In this document: one piece after another, positions 61,471-64,000 of the stretch | Numbering within the stretch: the stretch's first letter is position 1 | Layout of the letters: each line of letters starts with the position of its first letter | From: JBJMHZ01 sp045807125 | Lineage (GTDB): Bacteria > Actinomycetota > Actinomycetes > JAWWOL01 | Direction: 5' to 3' | Assembly (NCBI GenBank): GCA_045807125.1 | Contig: JBJMHZ010000005.1 | Span: forward strand, 253,866 to 317,865 | DNA: 64,000 nt | Translations under genes and position numbers: made by a program | Notes under the pieces: model-generated | What the model was told of the DNA's origin: nothing | The model's input: only the letters and a program-made list of their open reading frames with translations | Database searches by the model: none

Positions 61471-63096
61471 TCAGCCCATGTGGGGGTAGCGGTAGTCGGT
61501 GGGCGGGACGAACGTCTCCTTGATGGTCCGCGGCGACGCCCACCTGAGCAGGTTGAGCGCCGAGCCGGCCTTGTCGTTGGTGCCCGAGGCCCGCGCGCCG
61601 CCGAAGGGCTGCTGGCCGACGACCGCGCCGGTCGGCTTGTCGTTGACGTAGATGTTGCCGGCCGAGTAGCGCAGCACCTCCATCGCCTCGACGATCGCCT
61701 GCCGGTCCTGCGCGAAGATCGCGCCGGTGAGGGCGTACGACGCGACGTCGGCGGCCTGGGCCACCACCTCGTCGTAGTCGCCGTCGTCGTAGACGTGGAT
61801 GCCGAGGATCGGGCCGAAGTACTCGGTCGTGAAGATCTCGTGCGTCGGGTCGGTGCCGAGCAGCAGCGTCGGCCGGACGAACCAGCCCTCGGAGTCCTCG
61901 GCGCTGCCGCCCGCGACGACCTGCAGGGCCGCATCGGTGCGCGCCCGCTCCAGCACGCCGGAGAGCTTGGAGAACGAGCGGTCGTCGATCACCGCGCCCA
62001 TGAAGTTGGAGAAGTCGGTGACGTCGCCCATCTCGATGCCGTCGACCTCGGCGATCAGCTCGTCGCCCATGCGGTTCCAGATCGAGCGCGGCACGTAGGC
62101 GCGCGATGCGGCCGAGCACTTCTGGCCCTGGTACTCGAAGGCGCCGCGGGTGAGCGCTGTGCGCAGGGCCGGCACGTCGGCCGACGGGTGCGCGATGACG
62201 AAGTCCTTGCCGCCGGTCTCGCCCACCAGGCGCGGATAGCCGCGGTAGGACGCGATGTTGTCGCCGACGGTGCGCCACAGCTTGTGGAACACCCCGGTCG
62301 AGCCGGTGAAGTGGATGCCGGCGAGCTGCGGGTGCGCGAGCGCCACGTCGCTCACCGCGTGCCCGTGGCCGGTGATGAGGTTGATGACGCCGGGCGGCAG
62401 GCCGGCCGCCTCGAGCAGCTCCATGATGAAGTGCGCGGCGAAGTTCTGCGTGGTGGCCGGCTTCCACACGACGACGTTGCCCATCAGCGCCGGCGACGTC
62501 GGGAGGTTGCCCGCGATGGCGGTGAAGTTGAACGGCGTGATCGCGAGGACGAAGCCCTCGAGCGGGCGGTAGTCCATCCGGTTCCACACGCCCGGCGAGC
62601 TGACCGGCTGGTCTGCGAGCAGGCGGCGGGCGAACGAGACGTTGAAGCGCAGGAAGTCGATGAGCTCGCACGCCGAGTCGATCTCGGCCTGGCTGGCCGT
62701 CTTGGACTGGCCGAGCATCGTGGCCGCGTTGAGGGTGTCGCGCCATGGGCCGGCGAGCAGGTCGGCGGCCTTGAGGAAGATCGCCGCCCGGTCGTCGAAG
62801 CTCATCGCCCGCCACTGCGGCGCGGCGGCCAGCGCGGCGTCGATCGCGTCCTGGACGTCGCCGGCCGTCGCGTCGTGCAAGGTGCCGAGCACGGCCCGCC
62901 GGTTGTGCGGCTGCACCACGTCGATCGCGTCGCCGCGGCCCATCCGCCGGCGGCCGCCGATCGTCATCGGGAGCTCGATGCGCTCGCTGGCCAGCTCCTT
63001 CAGCCTCGCCTCGAGCGTGGCCCGCTCGCGGCTGCCGGCCGCGTACGTGCGGATCGGCTCGTTGACGGGCGTGGGGACGTTGGTCACGGCGTCCAT
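61471..63096 (-). CDS. pruA: 1-Pyrroline-5-carboxylate dehydrogenase
   Basis: 541 residues from ATG 63096 (GGAG upstream; an ATG at 63162 is in frame). Aldehyde-dehydrogenase core of the P5CDH type: ITPFNFTAI, GNVVVWKPA, HFTGSTGVF, GETGGKDFV with the general base, nucleophile in YQGQKCSAASR, and LQPFGG-like QQPFGGARASGTNDK. Oxidises glutamate semialdehyde to glutamate. Proline dehydrogenase is not adjacent. Confidence 0.93.
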   Translation of the reverse strand: MDAVTNVPTPVNEPIRTYAAGSRERATLEARLKELASERIELPMTIGGRRRMGRGDAIDVVQPHNRRAVLGTLHDATAGDVQDAIDAALAAAPQWRAMSFDDRAAIFLKAADLLAGPWRDTLNAATMLGQSKTASQAEIDSACELIDFLRFNVSFARRLLADQPVSSPGVWNRMDYRPLEGFVLAITPFNFTAIAGNLPTSPALMGNVVVWKPATTQNFAAHFIMELLEAAGLPPGVINLITGHGHAVSDVALAHPQLAGIHFTGSTGVFHKLWRTVGDNIASYRGYPRLVGETGGKDFVIAHPSADVPALRTALTRGAFEYQGQKCSAASRAYVPRSIWNRMGDELIAEVDGIEMGDVTDFSNFMGAVIDDRSFSKLSGVLERARTDAALQVVAGGSAEDSEGWFVRPTLLLGTDPTHEIFTTEYFGPILGIHVYDDGDYDEVVAQAADVASYALTGAIFAQDRQAIVEAMEVLRYSAGNIYVNDKPTGAVVGQQPFGGARASGTNDKAGSALNLLRWASPRTIKETFVPPTDYRYPHMG

Positions 63097-63184
63097 CAGG
63101 TCTCCGTAGGTGTCTGCGGCCTCGCTGTCCAGCGCTCGTCCCATGCTCGCACGACCCGGCAAGCCCGCCGTACGGGTGCTGCGG

Positions 63185-63694
63185 TCACGGTTGGTCCACC
63201 AGCGCCGCCAGCTCCTGGGTCGCGTACCAGAGCAGCTCCTGCCCCTCGGCCTCGTCGACCGCGAAGCGCGCGTCCTCGTCTCCGAGGTCGGCCTCGACCA
63301 CCGCCTCGGCGGCCGTCGCGACGACCGGCTCGGCCGCCCCGTCGTCGACGTGGGCCGCCACGACCCGCGCCATCGGCACCGGCTCGCCGATCGTGACGGC
63401 CGCCCGGTCGGCCGCGCGGTCGGCCGCGTGCCCTGGCCGCACCCACGCGTCGGGCAGCTCGGCGGCGAGGACCACCCGCCGCCGGGGCGCCGCCGGGTCG
63501 GCGTCGAGCAGCCGCAGCGACCCGCGGGCCGCCTCGGTCATGGCCGCGTACTCGAGCTCCTCGATGTCGCCCTCGACGTACCACTCGCGCAGCGCGGGCG
63601 TGACCGCGAAGCCGGTGAGCGGGGCCGGTCCGACGTGGCCCTGCCGCAGCGCCTCGCGCACCGCCGGCAGGGTCGCCGGCAGGTAGACGCGCAT
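63185..63694 (-). CDS. DUF6912-like actinobacterial protein
   Basis: 169 residues from ATG 63694. The opening MRVYLPATLPAVREAL and the central AADRAAVTIGEPVPMARVVAAHVDD and ELLWYATQEL elements match a conserved actinobacterial family of unknown function (DUF6912). Cytoplasmic, acidic. Not obviously linked to the neighbouring pruA gene (88-base gap, same strand). Confidence 0.7.
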   Translation of the reverse strand: MRVYLPATLPAVREALRQGHVGPAPLTGFAVTPALREWYVEGDIEELEYAAMTEAARGSLRLLDADPAAPRRRVVLAAELPDAWVRPGHAADRAADRAAVTIGEPVPMARVVAAHVDDGAAEPVVATAAEAVVEADLGDEDARFAVDEAEGQELLWYATQELAALVDQP

Positions 63695-63802
63695 GCGGCG
63701 ATCTTCGCACACCTCGTCCGCGACACCCGGTACGGTGGCCGCGCCCTGGCCGGCCCGGCCGACCTCGGCCCGACCCCTGCCGACCCCGCCCCGGGAGGAC
63801 GC

Positions 63803-64000
63803 GTGGCGAGCCCCGCACCGCCGCCTGCGCTGGCCCGCAGCGCAGCCCGCATCGCCGCGGTGGCCGCGGTCGCGGCGGCCGCCGGTGCCGTGCACCTGCG
63901 GTGGCGGCCGGCGACGGTCTGCCCGCTGCGGGCGCTCACCGGCGTGCCGTGCCCGCTCTGCGGCGGGACCACGGCGCTCGCGGCCGCCGGGCGGCTCGAC
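63803..64000 (+). CDS. DUF2752 family membrane protein, truncated by window edge
   Basis: 66 residues visible from GTG 63803, with GGGAGGA upstream. An Ala-rich membrane helix is followed by CPLRALTGVPCPLCGGTTAL, the DUF2752 signature with its CPxCG pair. The rest is beyond the edge. Confidence 0.85.
   Translation, partial: MASPAPPPALARSAARIAAVAAVAAAAGAVHLRWRPATVCPLRALTGVPCPLCGGTTALAAAGRLD

Noticed and set aside
60751..63396. 881-residue plus-strand frame opposite kynA/pruA
   Set aside because: Antisense shadow of two clear enzymes; composition biased to Arg/Val/Asp.

Overview
The window comes from a high-G+C actinomycete. The evidence is high-GC coding throughout the right half, many GTG/TTG starts with strong Shine-Dalgarno sequences, an actinobacterial Tad pilus locus, release factor 2 with no internal frameshift, smpB next to ftsX/ftsE, a tmRNA whose tag ends in ALAA, and DUF2550, DUF2752 and DUF6912-like proteins. 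A methyl-accepting chemotaxis protein suggests a motile organism. I cannot name a genus from the sequence.

Left part (1 to about 28 kb) is accessory DNA of mixed origin. From left to right it holds: the N-terminal part of a nuclease-STAND NTPase running off the edge (1-1020); a decayed recombinase tail; a lower-GC three-gene operon of aldehyde dehydrogenase, pyruvoyl-dependent arginine decarboxylase-like protein and membrane-anchored alpha/alpha-toroid-like protein (1617-5099) behind a consensus TATAAT promoter; a graveyard of gene fragments (5341-6066); an HNH protein, a SANT/Myb-like protein and a DUF6907 protein; a PD-(D/E)XK nuclease; several membrane or secreted proteins of unknown function; a SIR2-domain protein; and small orphans. 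This looks like a defence/cargo island.

At 19.6-28.2 kb lies a compact co-directional module that appears to be the mobile engine: four small genes, a TraG/VirD4-like ATPase, a replication-relaxation (HTH) protein, a beta-class DNA methyltransferase, a ribbon-helix-helix protein, an Xre/ImmA-type regulator-protease pair, and a large serine recombinase. The recombinase reading frame runs antisense into the 3' end of the tmRNA gene ssrA (27989-28352, minus strand), so ssrA is the probable integration target. The distal end of the element is not in the window.

Right part (28.0-64 kb) is mostly core chromosome: ssrA, a chemotaxis receptor, amidohydrolase, class B penicillin-binding protein, smpB, an S41 protease, ftsX, ftsE, prfB, and the Tad/Flp pilus operon with a TPR protein. 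A restriction-modification pair (D12-type adenine methyltransferase plus frameshifted DpnII-like endonuclease) sits directly upstream of tadA. After it come GH15 glycosidase, SulP transporter, P-type ATPase, PPK2, DUF2550, methylglyoxal synthase, DUF1360, alpha/beta hydrolase, two secreted proteins (one with RCC1 repeats and FN3), and an operon pairing P5C dehydrogenase with tryptophan 2,3-dioxygenase.

The most promising undescribed items are the decarboxylase/toroid/dehydrogenase cassette at 1.6-5.1 kb and the ssrA-associated TraG-like/serine-recombinase element at 19.6-28.2 kb. All family calls rest on motifs read by eye; no database search was run.
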